In this document: piece after piece, positions 24,854 through 36,056 of the stretch
Layout of the letters: the number at the start of each line of letters is the position of its first letter
Numbering within the stretch: position 1 is the stretch's first letter
Assembly: GCF_002865645.1 (NCBI RefSeq)
Contig: NW_020194693.1
Location: 682,001-746,000 of the forward strand
Reading direction: 5' to 3'
DNA from: Hyaloscypha bicolor E
Lineage: Eukaryota > Ascomycota > Leotiomycetes > Helotiales > Hyaloscyphaceae
Length of the DNA stretch: 64,000 bases
Notes under the pieces: model-generated
What the model was told of the DNA's origin: nothing
What the model saw: the letters and a program-made list of their open reading frames with translations, nothing else
Databases searched by the model: none
Position numbers and translations under genes: made by a program

Positions 24854-25312
24854 GATGGCATTAATCCACCAGTTTTGTTCAGGCCTAATTTTTCGGAGCT
24901 CGTATAATGCATCGAAGAGGTTAAGCGTCACCTTAATATACACGCCATTACACAGGATGGCGCGTTCCGGCTTAGCAGGACCCCAAACATAGGATAGTGC
25001 TCGATACCGATCTTTCGGGTTTGTTGACCCTAGCTCGATCTCCCTGAGTTCGCATTGCATGCCGGGGCCTTCAACAAACAAGAGCACTCTTATATTCTTG
25101 CCGCTATTGAGGCTTTGGAAGATTGGTGGATCTGAGTCACGGTCCTCGAGCATTCGATTAAGAACGTGCAGACTGATGCTTATCAATTGAAAATCATTTT
25201 CGAGAGCGTCTCGATCGAGGTTCATCTGAATAGGTAAGTCCTCTGGTGGAGGAAAACCGCTCAGCTCTCCTAACATGAGCGCAGCAAAGAGTCCGGCCCC
25301 GTCAGTAGTCAT
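24845..25312 (-). pseudogene. Truncated HET-domain gene, 5' part only
   Basis: 155 codons from ATG at 25312. A poorly conserved N-terminus is followed by YRALSYVWG (the HET [LS]Y/HxWG core, about residue 105), then CNG...V..NL..AL, and a WWINAICL block that matches the family's WIDAICINQ motif but breaks off after Cys-Leu at a TAA (24,845-24,847). The rest of the HET domain and the whole C-terminus are missing, replaced by the repeat at 24,740-24,853. It belongs to the HET subgroup with ALSYxWG and is a different lineage from the HET pseudogene at 18.8-21.9 kb. Confidence 0.8.
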
Positions 25313-26285
25313 TGTAAGATTACTTCCACACTTGTGCGCGTATTGGTTGTTTGTAGAAACCTGAGCTGCGTTTTACACAACGAAGCAATATAAGTATTGG
25401 GGCTGGGGGCACGAGGAACTTAAGTGAGGCATTATCGAGCGATTAGGCAGAAACAGTTGCATCAAATGAGGCTTGAGCAATACATTCAGTAGCGCCACTC
25501 AGTCAAGGCTGTATTTTCAAATCTAAGTGGACTGAAAGAGTCTTAGTGCTGGGCCAATTGGGAAGTGCGCGCCCTGCCAACAAAGCAATGCAGGAGGATT
25601 TTGTGTGGTCCGAACGGTTGCTGATTGGCATGTGGAATGTCTCAGGGCAGGGAGATTTCCCAGTAAAAATCCCTGCCCCGTACAATCGATTTCGAGGCCT
25701 TGCTTATCGATGTGTAGTGGTACGCCCGCCAAAATTAGATGAACCCAGCCTCGCAACACCTGTAGCAATTGAAGATATACTCTCCATATAATATACGAAC
25801 AGTGCATAAATCCACGGTATTGAGTTGGGCAGTAACAGTAGGGGCAACAGTTATTTATTAGGAGCTACGGAACGGTAATTCTACGCTGTCAAGCAACTGT
25901 GACGTCTGTGATAGAGCCTCTGCTTTCTTCACCCTGTAAACTCGCTATAGGGCCCTATATTCCAGGCCCTTCCTCTGAAAGCAGCATTTACGCCTTCCAC
26001 AAGGGCTACCCCACCTCTTCAGGGCTTCTCCCCTGTACTTATAAGGGAGTCTTCGCTAAGGAGGCCTATAATAGTTGCTTGTTTAGCGTCCTAGTGCTAT
26101 AGTTGCTCTACCAACAGCGCTACAACTCTAGAAGATCTACTTATCCCCTGCGAATGTCTTATAGCGCCTCTTTACATTGATTTAGGGAGTACTGCCTGGA
26201 GTTATTAGGGCTTATAGCGAACTCTTGCCCTATAATTCGTACTTTGTAGAGCACCAAGGGTCAAAATGCCCTGTATTCCCGATAC
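25313..26285. other. Gene-free, contains relic of TIR element
   Basis: No convincing gene. The HET fragment's upstream region comes first. From roughly 25.9 kb the text (GGGCCCTATA-type words) resembles the GC-balanced left end of the Fot1-like element. It ends at 26,285 in a TIR-like end that resumes after the MITE at 26,844. An opposite end of this copy was not found. Confidence 0.45.
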
Positions 26286-26843
26286 CAGTGTGTCAAATGA
26301 ATAGAATAGAATAGAATAGAGTAGTGACCGCTACTCATATTCTATTCATATTCTAATCATGGTATTGATGAATATTCATGAATACTTTGAGTAGTATGCA
26401 CGTGATTCTGCACGTGATTCTGCACGTGAAGAGCTAGCTATATTAGGTAAAGCTTCCGCTTGCTCCAGCTCTAGCGCCACCTCGCTACCCAATTAGGCAA
26501 CGGCGAGGCTTGGTAAGCGAACCAAAGCACAAGATTCCGAGGAGGATAATTAGTTTATTATTATAGAAAATTAGTATATAGCTAGTATTATATAAGTCTT
26601 AGCTTAGTTTAACTAGAGCTATTAATAGGCGCCTTAGTTATTTAATAATTATTAAGTAAACCTTGATTTTCCATGGTCACGTGAAGTCACTCGACCAGTA
26701 ATTACTAGTATTCATGAATATTCATGAATATATATTCTACTCTACTCTAAATTTTTGAGAATTACGCTACTCATATTCTATTCAAGATATTCATGAATAT
26801 TCATGAATACCTTGAATACCTTGAATACTTTTTTGACACACTG
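26286..26843. mobile_element. hAT-type MITE, 558 bp
   Basis: Perfect 12-bp terminal inverted repeats (CAGTGTGTCAAA at 26,286 and its complement ending at 26,843) and a perfect 8-bp target duplication CCCGATAC (26,278-26,285 and 26,844-26,851). Eight-bp duplications and CA-starting TIRs are hAT hallmarks. Subterminal regions carry repeated ATTCATGAATA palindromes on both sides, and three CACGTGATTCTG units occur at about 26,399-26,425. No coding capacity. It is barely mutated at its ends compared with the RIP islands. Confidence 0.9.
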
Positions 26844-26876
26844 CCCGATACTTTATGCCGTTGTCTTCGTAGACAT
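26844..26876. repeat. Interrupted TIR-like end, second part
   Basis: CCCGATACTTTATGCCG...CTTCGTA continues the end that stopped at 26,285 (CTGTATTCCCGATAC). Removing the MITE gives an end closely similar to the right TIR at 24,574-24,608, so this is another family member hit by the MITE. Confidence 0.75.
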
Positions 26877-27304
26877 TTCAATCCAGAATCCCTCTGTTCA
26901 ACGACAGGCGGCTCAGCGAGCCCGTCTCTCAGGTCTGATAAACTACTTTAGCATCCCGAGTAGCCAAAGACTGCCAAACACTGTGGAATTCTGCGATGAG
27001 AACTGGATTCTATTTCATCCGTTCGTTCAGGAATTGATATGATTAGTACGTACCGATGTCTTCTCCTGACGAAACTGACTTCGATCTCCTCTAGTATTAG
27101 GTTTGGGTATGGAAGGGATGTGTTATCGGGTTTGTTTAGGAAGCAATAGTTGAAGGCCTGTTCCTAATCATCTTCCCAGGACTAGACTGACTTCCTCGCC
27201 AGGTTATGGCGTTGATATGGAATGGATATGTTATTCAGGTACTCAGGAAACAAAACACAGATGTACGTGCAGACCTCTGTCACCGCTCCCACTTGCTTCC
27301 AATC

Positions 27305-27830
27305 TTAATTGTCATGAATGAGTGCTGGCTCCCACCTCCTTGAAATAGGCAATATCGAAAGATATTCTTGCGATACGTCGATTGGGAAGCGTAGTTCAGG
27401 TATAGAGCCCATAATGAACTGGTTCGGGACGGGGTCCTGAAATAGGGTGAACGGTGTCGTCGAAGACGGCTGGATGCTCGAGTGAGGCTCGGTCCTCAGA
27501 CGGTACTGCACAGAATGCCCTGAACGCATCAAAGATGGTGGGGGCCCTTCCCTTCAGTCCAGCCCGGGCCGAGATAAAGGCGTAATATTGACCGAACTTC
27601 TCCCATATCCGTAAATTAGCCAATTCTGGATGAGATCGGAACTCGGGCCAGAACACAACGTATTGCTGTGCCATGAAACACTCATACTGGATCACCAACT
27701 CCGCCATCATTGTCTCGAAGGCATCGATGTAGCTGCGATCTACTCCTAAAAGTTCTGGGTACGCATTCTGAGCGTAAAAGCGGACAGAAAGTTGCAGTTC
27801 CCCAGTTTCTCTACTCCACTCGAATAGAGG
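27305..27830 (-). CDS. Hypothetical fungal protein, 5' end uncertain
   Basis: Two frames on the minus strand join across a clean 70-bp intron (27,437-27,506; donor GTACCG, acceptor TTTCAG, phase 0). The product includes an AELVIQYECFMAQQY block, WEKFGQYYAFISAR and, after the intron, ELRFPIDVSQEY, ending at 27305. The frame is open upstream to about 27,830 but lacks an obvious start, and neighbouring pieces in other frames (around 27,790-27,870) look like fragments of the same protein, suggesting frameshifts or unrecognised introns. I do not recognise the family. It may be a decaying gene. Confidence 0.4.
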
Positions 27831-28685
27831 TCAATAGCCCTTTCTTCGTTTGATTGCCATCCAGCGCTACTCGAGTGTAGTTTTCATCCTGAAGGCTTCC
27901 CAGTCCATACTTTGGACGACAACAAGGGTGATTGAGCCACGAGCGCTGACTGTGGCCCTGAAATACCCCATTGCAAAGACTCTGGGCTTGGAATATGTGG
28001 TGAGTTGCGCGTGGGTGCTGCAGAGTCGGACCCTGAACGGTGCTGTCGAGAGGAGTATAACGTACGGTTGGGGAATCCTGAACGGCCCTGTCGGGAGGAA
28101 TGTGAGGCGCGAGTGTGGGATTCTTCTGAACGGCGATTGATATGTGTGTGGGAAGACGAGGAGGGGCAGAATGAGATTCTGAACAGCGTGGGGGAGAGTG
28201 TGTGACAGGTGCAAGCTCAAGGTCTGATACTGAAACCCGTGCTGGTGGAGATATTCAAGTCTTCCCGACGACCACGGACCTTAGGCCTAAAGTGAACTCC
28301 TCTTACTTGACCCTCAGCTAAGAAGGAGGCGTGGGCTCAGGCGCGGGTGTGGGCGCAGGGTTCACACCAGGAAATGGAGTACTTTGCCCGACTGGTCGTT
28401 TATCATCAGTATGAATATGAACGGAAGAAAAGGCTCAATAGCATACAATAATAGCTCCAGGTATTGGATTCAACCCCAAACGTGTCCACTTCGTGAGTCG
28501 TGGGGTCGGTAAGTTCGCAATGTTCGGCCTGAATAATGGCTGCCCGGCTGTGATCGAAGCTAGCAGTACTTAGTAGGGTCTCCTGAGAGAACCTTTGCTG
28601 CATTGCTTCTCCCATATCACCCAAATCTGACTTTGGTACTGCGTTGCTGCTTGGTGTTTGTGTTTGCGAGAAGGAAAGAGAATTC

Positions 28686-29134
28686 TCAAGTTGATGGGGG
28701 ATATTGAGAATTGCCGGCTTCTTCATTTTCGACAATGGCATAAGGTTCAAGATTCACCGACTCAAAGGGCGATGACAACAAATGGAAGAAGGCCACCCGT
28801 GGTATGACAGCATTCAGGATATCGACAATAAGTGTTTGGTAGACAATAGGCGCTGTTGTAAGATTAGACGGAGAGTCGACTTCACTTCCCACCTGCCTAT
28901 GAACGTTGCCCAGTTGAGGGGAGAGACCACTGGGTCCTGGTAAAGAGTTGTGAACCTGACCTGTGTATCACAAACCATACACAATCGCTCATGGCCACTG
29001 AAGTGAAGTTGCCCCTGTGGCGAGGGATGAGGTCTCAAACAAAAAACTCTACATTCCCGTTTGGCAGCCTTCATCCTGGCATGAAGTACTCCATCAGCCA
29101 GGCCGCGGTATTTGTGACAAGAATGTTCGAGCAA
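28686..29134 (-). CDS. Weak two-exon hypothetical gene or remnant
   Basis: ATG at 29134, exon 29134-28961, possible 68-bp intron (donor GTCAGG, acceptor ATAGGCAG), exon 28892-28686; phases agree and 126 residues result. The product has a short Cys/His-containing N-terminal half (CLRPHPSP...HERLCMVC) and no recognised domain. A third open stretch in another frame continues to 28,406, which could be a shifted remainder. Located head-on after the Clr5 gene's end. Evidence is limited to the open frame and plausible splice sites. Confidence 0.25.
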
Positions 29135-29389
29135 CTACTGAGTAGAATCAAGAAGCCCGTGAAATAGAACAGCCCAGGTCCGCATCAAAAGCTCAATGTA
29201 AATGAAAACCATAGATGTGAAAATGCACGTGACTTTCCCCCTTTCCCAGGGCCTTTGCTCTCGCTTAAATCAAAACAATCACAACATAGTCTCACATGAG
29301 ACCAGTCGAACCACCAGCCATTTCCTGAAGAAAAGGTTTTGCAAATTCGGTACGCACTCGCGCAGGTACACATTTCGTGAAATTGAATT

Positions 29390-32239
29390 TCATTCCACTA
29401 ACCCATGTACGTCAGCACCGAGAGGGAAGGGAGGGAAAGAGCAGGTGAACTTACACTGTCGGCCTGGGAGAGGAATACGTCAGCACTGAGAGGGAAGGGA
29501 GGGAAAGAGCAGGTGAACTTACACTGTCGGCCTGGGAGAGGAATACGTCAGCACTGAGAGGGAAGGGAGGGGAAGAGTAGGTGAACTTACACTGTCGTCC
29601 TGGGAGAGGAATAGCTGTCAACCTTGTGTAGTCATCAAGATTCCCAAAATAATACTGGGCAGTCTGCTCCCGGTGCGGAGTATCCCATGTAAACCTGCCG
29701 CATCGACAGTATGGTTTCAACATATCATGCTCAAGAAATCCAAGAGATATGCCGTCTCCGAGTTGCAAACTTCTGAGTAATTCTTCCATGTCAAAGTATT
29801 CTGAAGTCCATGGATCATTCTCCTTAAGCCGTCGGTAAGAGAGAAATTCGGCCTGCACCCATGCCCAAATATGTCCGAGCTGTGCGCTTCCACCAAAACA
29901 GGATGGAATGTCGTCTTCCCAATGGCGGCGGCATGTGTCCGAGAATAACTTATCAATTCCGTCTATCTCTCGGAATGCCGTGGACGTAAAACGACCACCA
30001 TACTCGTGTTCTCGATCCTCTAGATCTTGTAGACTGCGCTCGTTGTGAGACTTCCGAAGGACCAAGCAGAATAGTTGCCATCCATTTCTTGCCGGCAGTG
30101 GCCATGTATTTGTCATTGATTCCGGCACTTGTTCGGCGAGGTCGATTGGAGACAAGTCTTCATGAGAACATCGATCATTGCTCTCAATACCCAAAAGAGC
30201 CGCAGTTGAGAAATGTGCAGTACGGCAAGGGTCAATGCCATTGTCGATCAAGCACAGCAAGCATGCCAGCGCACCGAAGAGGTCTTCCCCCTGACATCCG
30301 CTCCTTCCCAGTTGAAAAGCGGTTAGTACAAGCGTATGTAGAGGCAGGAGTTGTAGCTTCCGACCGCACTCCGAGCAATATCGAAGGAAAAGTCCGCTTG
30401 GAGTTTCGAGCGACCTTGCCGAATAGTTATGAAGGCAATCCAGGCAATGGCAGATAGCCTGGGCAGATGTGTGGCAGAACTTGTGTTTCCAATCAAAAGG
30501 GACTGATGGTCCACCGGAACCCAAGATCTCGCGGTAGCACTCTGAATCAGCATCCCATCGCCCACAGATATCGACCTCCTCGCCCAAGAAGCGGTTCTCT
30601 GTTGCCAATGCATGGTCGACAAACCCTGGTGTAGTGGACGTATGACTTTTCAAGATTGTTATCATGAGGTTGTCAATAGTCGTGTGGCCAAGAGAGTTGT
30701 AAGAACTTTTCGATGGCCAAATTGTTAGAGGTACGGAATGGAGAAGGTCCAAAAGGTTGCAACAGGTCTTTGACCCGCGGAGATAACTGATTGCCAGATG
30801 GAAGGGGTACAGTGATGATAAATCCACTGCTTTGTTTCGTGCCTCGGAGAGTAGCGTATCGAGAAGGTCAATATTGCCGGCAATAATACTGAAACCCACA
30901 GTTTCCACCAGAATCTCGTTCGGCGACTTGCTGGCGGCACTGGCTACTTTTGCAGTAGAAAACGGTATCTCGTCCACCGAAAGGCTGCTGAAACTGTTGG
31001 TTTGCAAGGCGTCCACAATCTTCTCCTCGATTGGATGATTTACCCATGATTGTGGCCATTCCTTCCAGGAACTTTCATTCTGACCATCACCGTATTCGTC
31101 ATCGCCTGGCGGCGAGGGAACCTCCTCGTAATCTTCGTCAGGGACGTGTATGCTCCATCGACACAATTGCGACGGTTTTATGCCGACTTTGGCTCCTTTT
31201 TCGCCAGGATCTGATATCATCGGAGATCCCGCATTCAATCCTGGGGTGTTAGGCAGTGACAACGTTCCAGATCCTCGATGTTGATAGAAGCCAAGATTGT
31301 CAGCAGTCCAGTGTCGAGGACCCCGGCCCCAATTTTTAGCAGTCTGAAAGCCAAAAAGCCAGAATTGATTCAGCCACGTGAAAGTTGATCTGAAACATCC
31401 ATTAGCAGGTGTTCCCACAGAGTTCGCGAGGTACTGCACTCTTTCTCCCTCCTGTCCATTGACTTGACAAGATCATTGATCCTGCCTGCAAGGAATAGGT
31501 GAGCCCGATCGATGGAAACCTTTTCGTTGAGAGTCTTCGAAAGAGAAGAGATTCCTTTGGAAGATACTACAAGATCTTCTGGAGGAGTGGCGACGGATAT
31601 ATCTGATTTCGCAGGTGATGGGTGGTCGATCGAGGGGAGCCGGCACTGCCCAAAGAATGCTCTGTAGGGAATGTTCCATCGAAGAAATCTGCGCAGAGTC
31701 AGTTAACAGCCAAAAATATGTTAGGTACAGTTGATGGACTATGCATACATCGTATTTCCAAGCGGATGCTGAGAATTGAAGAAACCTCCATCGGACAATC
31801 CTTGACTCCTGCTGGCTGGGAGTACAACATCCTTTCTGGAGGCCATCTTGGCGTACCGACGAAGTTTGTTCAGATCCAGGTCTTGGCCTTTATATTTCAT
31901 GACTGTCGACTTGCCGAGAGATGCTCTCGTACGTCCAATCTCGCACATCTCCGCCTTCTTCGTTGCTGGGACATTCTTCTTCCATCCCCAAGTCTTGAAT
32001 TGATACTTGTACTGTGGCTCACTATAATGCTTCCTTAGAAATGATTGACACTCATCTTGAGGCACCTGAACTCACATCGCGTCAAATCCGTACTGCTCCT
32101 TCATAATCTTGATGATTTGGGACAATTTGAGCTTCTCATCGTAGTAATAGCCGTGCAGGTAAGGTTTCAACAGCCCCCATCTCTCCTTGAACGCAACGTC
32201 GGGGCGGAAGACGGCAAATGGTCCTGGTACAAAATCCAT
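29390..32239 (-). CDS. Clr5-domain protein, seven-exon model
   Basis: The Clr5 domain is a fungal, probably DNA-binding N-terminal module. Exon 1 (32239-32076) encodes W-x-LLKPYLHGYYYDEKL and IIKIMKEQYGFDA. A 54-bp intron (GTGAGT) precedes exon 2 (32021-31749) with QYKYQFKTWGWKKN, together matching the domain's LY...L.EI...M...gF.at..QYk.rf..W.w.KN pattern. A GTATGC...GCGCAG intron leads to exon 3 (31688-31571), then probably a 119-bp intron (31,452-31,570) to exon 4 (31451-29591), a long Cys/Trp-containing C-terminal region of unknown fold (TAKNWGRGPRHWT; several CxxC/HC pairs). Two 9-nt microexons (29531-29523, 29463-29455) and a last 8-nt exon complete 813 residues in frame. The exon 3/4 junction and the 3' end are the least certain parts. 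Function beyond probable nuclear regulation is unknown. Confidence 0.7.
29398..29600 (-). repeat. 68-bp tandem repeat of intron plus microexon
   Basis: Three copies with a strict 68-bp period (plus-strand word ACGTCAGCAC at 29,409, 29,477 and 29,545). On the minus strand each holds a donor GTAAGT, a pyrimidine-rich stretch, a branch-like GCTGAC, an acceptor CTCTCCCAG and then the 9 nt GCCGACAGT before the next donor. The outermost copy at low coordinates diverges and ends in GGGTTAG. The parent exon 4 end (ATTCCTCTCCCAGGACGACAGT, in two parts) is similar to the repeated acceptor-plus-microexon block, so the unit probably arose by duplicating the exon-intron junction. Confidence 0.9.
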
Positions 32240-35183
32240 AGCGGCGGTGAAGTTGGTGGGAAAAAAAGGTGTGCTATGGCAGAGATCCCCAAAATACGAG
32301 GCTGCTGGCGGTGCAAGCGGGGAGGTACTGACTTCCAATGCCAAAGATACCTTGCCCCGGCCGTGGGAAGTTGTGAAGGAATTCTCCACAGATCGCAAAT
32401 AGAGTTGAAAGAGGAGGATTTTGAGATCTCGAAATTTGGTTGGGGTGGGTAGGCTGCCTTACGCCCGGTTTGGCTGTTGCGATTTTGGTGCGAGGCTCAA
32501 ACTCAAACAGACAAAAAGGAGAGTGGCCAACCACAACAACAATAGAGCGCCACATCGTTGCTCAGTGGCCTTCAGCCCACCTCATCAAATTTACGGACAG
32601 CAACGACGTGTATCGCTGCATGCACCAGTGTCACTCTCGTAGCAGCCGATTCTTCCTTGCGATTTTGACAACAGGGAATCGATTTGAAGCCATGTCCGCG
32701 CTGGTTGCCTGCCGTCTATGCCGCGACTTCGTTGAAGCAAAAGGGTCTTGATGGACGTATCTCGGCACCGCCAATATCTAATCCTGCAGCAAGTCAGCCT
32801 TCTTGTTCTACCCACCTCGATGCGCGGTACAAGCAAAAGGAGACCAGCCAATCATCCGCTTCGTTACACGCCACATCGCCGGCCGTGTGCCGGGGGCTGT
32901 TCCACCCGCGGCATGTACCCTAGGGCATTGAAATGCATGGGTTGTCCCCCCCAACTCGGGAGGCAGACAGTTCGAAATCCTCTGTCAGCCAGCCTGCCGT
33001 CATTATCCTGCCCACGCTTCTGCCCCGGTCCCTCAACAGACCTCGTTGTTTCCCCTAACTCGAGAGGCAGACAGTTCGCAATCCTCTGTCGGCCAGCCTG
33101 CGTGTCTTTATCCCGCCCACGCTTCCCCCCCCCCCCTGTCCCTAAACAGACCTCGTTGTCCTATCAGTACCGAAGACAAAAGCAGACCGCCCAATCACCA
33201 GCTCCAGCAAAAGTAGACTGCCCAGTGACAAGCGTCTCGGGGATCTCAAGCTCTCCAAGGTTTCAAGCATTGACTGCGGCAACAATCTGAAAATTTAGCA
33301 ACGTCCTGAACCCATTCCCATTGCGTGTTCTTGCATTCAATCAAGCCCGAGCGGTCATCTGGTCTGCCTTAGTGTGTTGAACAAAAGTAGACCGGCCATT
33401 GACATTGAAATGGCCTGGTTTCACCCAGCTCGAGCTAGTGCCGAGATTCCTCAGAGACCATGAGAGCATCTGGGTGTGCTGTGCCCGATCGGACTCGCAG
33501 GAGTAATCAGCCCTGCTGTCTAGTGTGCATGGGGTTGAGTACTGCTTTGTCATTGAAGGAAAGATGCACAGTGTGGTTGTGACAGTTGTGACTTGTTCCG
33601 GAAGACGAGAGGACTTATAAGACTCGTCCCCGTCCGCTTCTCCCAACTTCTGACACCATCACCTCAAGCTCTGGCCTCGTCATCTCAACTTCCGACCCGA
33701 TAAGAGACTTGCCCCGCAGCTGATCAAGCTCTGTTATATCCCGCCCAGTCTTTGATTCTTTCCTCCAGCTGCTGGTGACAACCCAAGTCCCAGTGTTCAG
33801 AGCACAGATAGAACGCCGTCGAGTACGTCTGCGGGCATCTTTTCATTTGTGCCTGATCGAGGATCTGATTTCCTGTCATAAGAAATAGACTGACCTCCAT
33901 AGACTCGTAGGACCCACTCAAGAAGACCTAGCCGTCACTATGACACGCAAGTCAAGCAACAAGAAAGGCGGCCATCCTCGATCACCCAGCCACCACGGAG
34001 AGAGCAAGACCAAGCAACCCGAACAAAGCCTTCAGAAAACCACAGAAGCACAAACATGTCCCTACCATCACTCGATCCTCCACCTCGAACATACTCCTAT
34101 CAGTGGATACGGGCAATCGCCAATGGAACGGTTCATCACTGAGTCGCCCTCCGAGCAGTCATCGCTCTTCCGTCGACCGGATACAGGGAAGCTATCAACC
34201 TGGAAAGAGTGCTTGTGTGGCAACAGCAGCACAACAGGCGAGCAGGTGTCGGCGGGAAAGGGCAATTCAGAAGCTTCTTCCCACGGGACAAAGAGTGCAT
34301 AGTCCTACTCGTGGCTGTCGACGAGGATTCTGAGGATCGGTTTGTCTTGGGATACCGGAGTGTAGTCCTGGGTGAATGGAATGTGGTTGACATTAGCTTG
34401 TGTGCATGGCAGACTGTGCTGTGTTGATTGAAAGATATCAGTGCCAACTAGCGCACCCCACTTGAGGATCTTGATCATAGATAGAAATGACAAAGTTTTT
34501 CCTCGCCATAGGGAGAGCAATTTTGATGTACATGTCATCATCCCTTACTCCGAGTCTCTACTGGCCTGTTGTGCCGTAACACACCGCCTTTCCATCTTTG
34601 GCATTGAATCCATGAGTAGTGAATCAAGATTGCTTGCAAGAACGATATTGCGCTGTTTCTTGGGAGAGGGAGGTGAGGCTGCACGTCAGTTTTCAAACAT
34701 CAATTCCACTCAATCAAAACTTCGATTCCCCTCCCCATCTTCCTCAAATCAAATCACAATTGCGTTTCGCCGCTCTCCACCAAATACAAAAGAACCGAGG
34801 AAGGAAAGAAGGGCGAACTCTGCTTCGCGGTGAACAAAAAACGCGGTCCTGATTCTCCAATGTCCCAAGTCAAAGTTCTACATCTCAATGTCCCTTCTTG
34901 TAATGTTCCCTCGACTTGCGGTGCATTCAAATTCTGCCTCATCGAATCTCTTCAAACTCTCAAAAAAGAAAATCCGAATTTCTTCTACGAGAAAGGTCAA
35001 ATAAAAGGTCAATTTTGACTTGGGGAATTGAGAATGAGGGCCGCTTTTTCTGTCCACCGCGAGTCTGCCCACTCGCCAAAACCTCATCGGCATTTCCGCA
35101 CCCAACCTCCGACCTCACCTCTTCACCTCCCCTCCAAGACCCGCAACCTCATCCCCCCACATCTCCCTCCACCAACCCTCAAA
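32240..35183. other. Intergenic region with local duplications
   Basis: No strongly supported gene between the Clr5 start and Trs33. It contains a tandem duplication (32,941-33,154) and related short words of the form AAAAGYAGACYG near 33,178, 33,213 and 33,384. A 120-codon plus-strand frame at 33,940-34,302 is Ser/Lys/Gln-rich without recognised domain and may be chance. The segment next to 35,184 should hold the Trs33 promoter and 5' leader. Confidence 0.5.
32941..33154. repeat. Tandem duplication, units of about 104 and 110 bp
   Basis: Unit 1 (32,941-33,044) and unit 2 (33,045-33,154) both run GTTGT, C-run, AACTCG, GAGGCAGACAGTTCG, AATCCTCTGTC, GCCAGCCTGC, GCCCACGCTTC, AACAGACCTC. A third unit begins (GTTGTC at 33,155) and stops. 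The length difference lies mainly in the poly-C run near 33,124-33,136. Confidence 0.9.
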
Positions 35184-36056
35184 ATGTCCTTCGACTCCCC
35201 CCTCCCTCCCTACAACGCCTCGGATCCAACAGCCACCTTCCTCAATTCCTCATGCCTCGACCTCCTCATGATCGAGCTCGTGCCAATGGCCTACCGAATC
35301 GTCAACGAAATCGACTCCTCCGACCCCCCCCCCCCCTCTGCCAACCCCTCTTCAACCACGACTTCACAAGCACAATCCCCTACACAATCACGGAAAGGAG
35401 ATGGAAGCTTAAAGGGGGGGGCAGGAGCAGTAGGTGTGAACGGAAGTAGGAAAATGGACGAGGAAGAGGAGCGCGATGCTGTGTTCTACCGTCTCGAGAT
35501 GCTCGGGTATCGCGTTGGGCAGGGCTTGGTTGAACGGTATAATCTCCCCCTTTCCCCCCATATCCCATCTTTAAGGAAGAGGAAGCTCATGGCTGGTGTT
35601 TTCACGCAGGTTCTCCAAAGACCGCCCCCGCTTCACCGACACCCTGGACGTAATAAAGTTCCTGTGCAAAGACCTCTGGATGCTCGTCTTTAGGAAGCAA
35701 ATAGACAATTTGAAGACGAACCACCGGGTACGCTTCCGTCTCCTCTCCCCTCCTTCTTCCCCCATCTCTCATCCCGCCTCCCTGTCCACCACAATGCCTC
35801 CAATTCGAGCGCAGCAAAGCTAATAAAAAAACAGGGGGTCTACGTCCTAACAGACAACTCCTTCCGACCATTCAGCCGCATGTCAACCGAAGCAGGTGGA
35901 CAAGCAGTCGTCAAAGCACAGCCTTTCCTATATTTCCCCTGCGGGATAATACGAGGAGCGCTGGCGAGTATGGGGATTAATGCCAATGTACAGGCAGAGA
36001 CGAGCGAGTTGCCTGGGGCGACATTTCAGGTTAAGGCGCTGGTTGCAAAGACTTAG
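35184..36056 (+). CDS. trs33: TRAPP complex subunit Trs33/TRAPPC6
   Basis: Trs33 is a Bet3-family subunit of the TRAPP tethering complexes that act in ER-Golgi and Golgi traffic as the exchange factor for Ypt1/Rab1. Exons 35184-35536, 35610-35727 and 35835-36056 (introns with GTATAA...ACGCAG and GTACGC...AACAG) give 230 residues. Signature blocks: SCLDLLMIELVPMAYRIV at the N-terminus, RLEMLGYRVGQGLVER, DVIKFLCKDLWMLVFRKQID-type text, then FLYFPCGIIRGALASMGI near the end, all typical of the TRAPPC6 fold. A low-complexity loop (Pro/Ser/Thr then Gly/Lys, then an Asp-Glu run, roughly residues 45-97) interrupts the fold after the first helix, as in other filamentous fungi. Convergent with malate dehydrogenase, 720 bp apart. 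Confidence 0.93.

Noticed and set aside
30089..30457. 122-codon plus-strand frame opposite the Clr5 gene
   Set aside because: Shadow of the long minus-strand exon, which has clear splice structure and a protein-like composition.
33940..34302. 120-codon plus-strand frame, Ser/Lys/Gln-rich
   Set aside because: Overlapping frames of similar length exist on both strands in the same place and none carries a motif; kept only as a remark in the intergenic entry.
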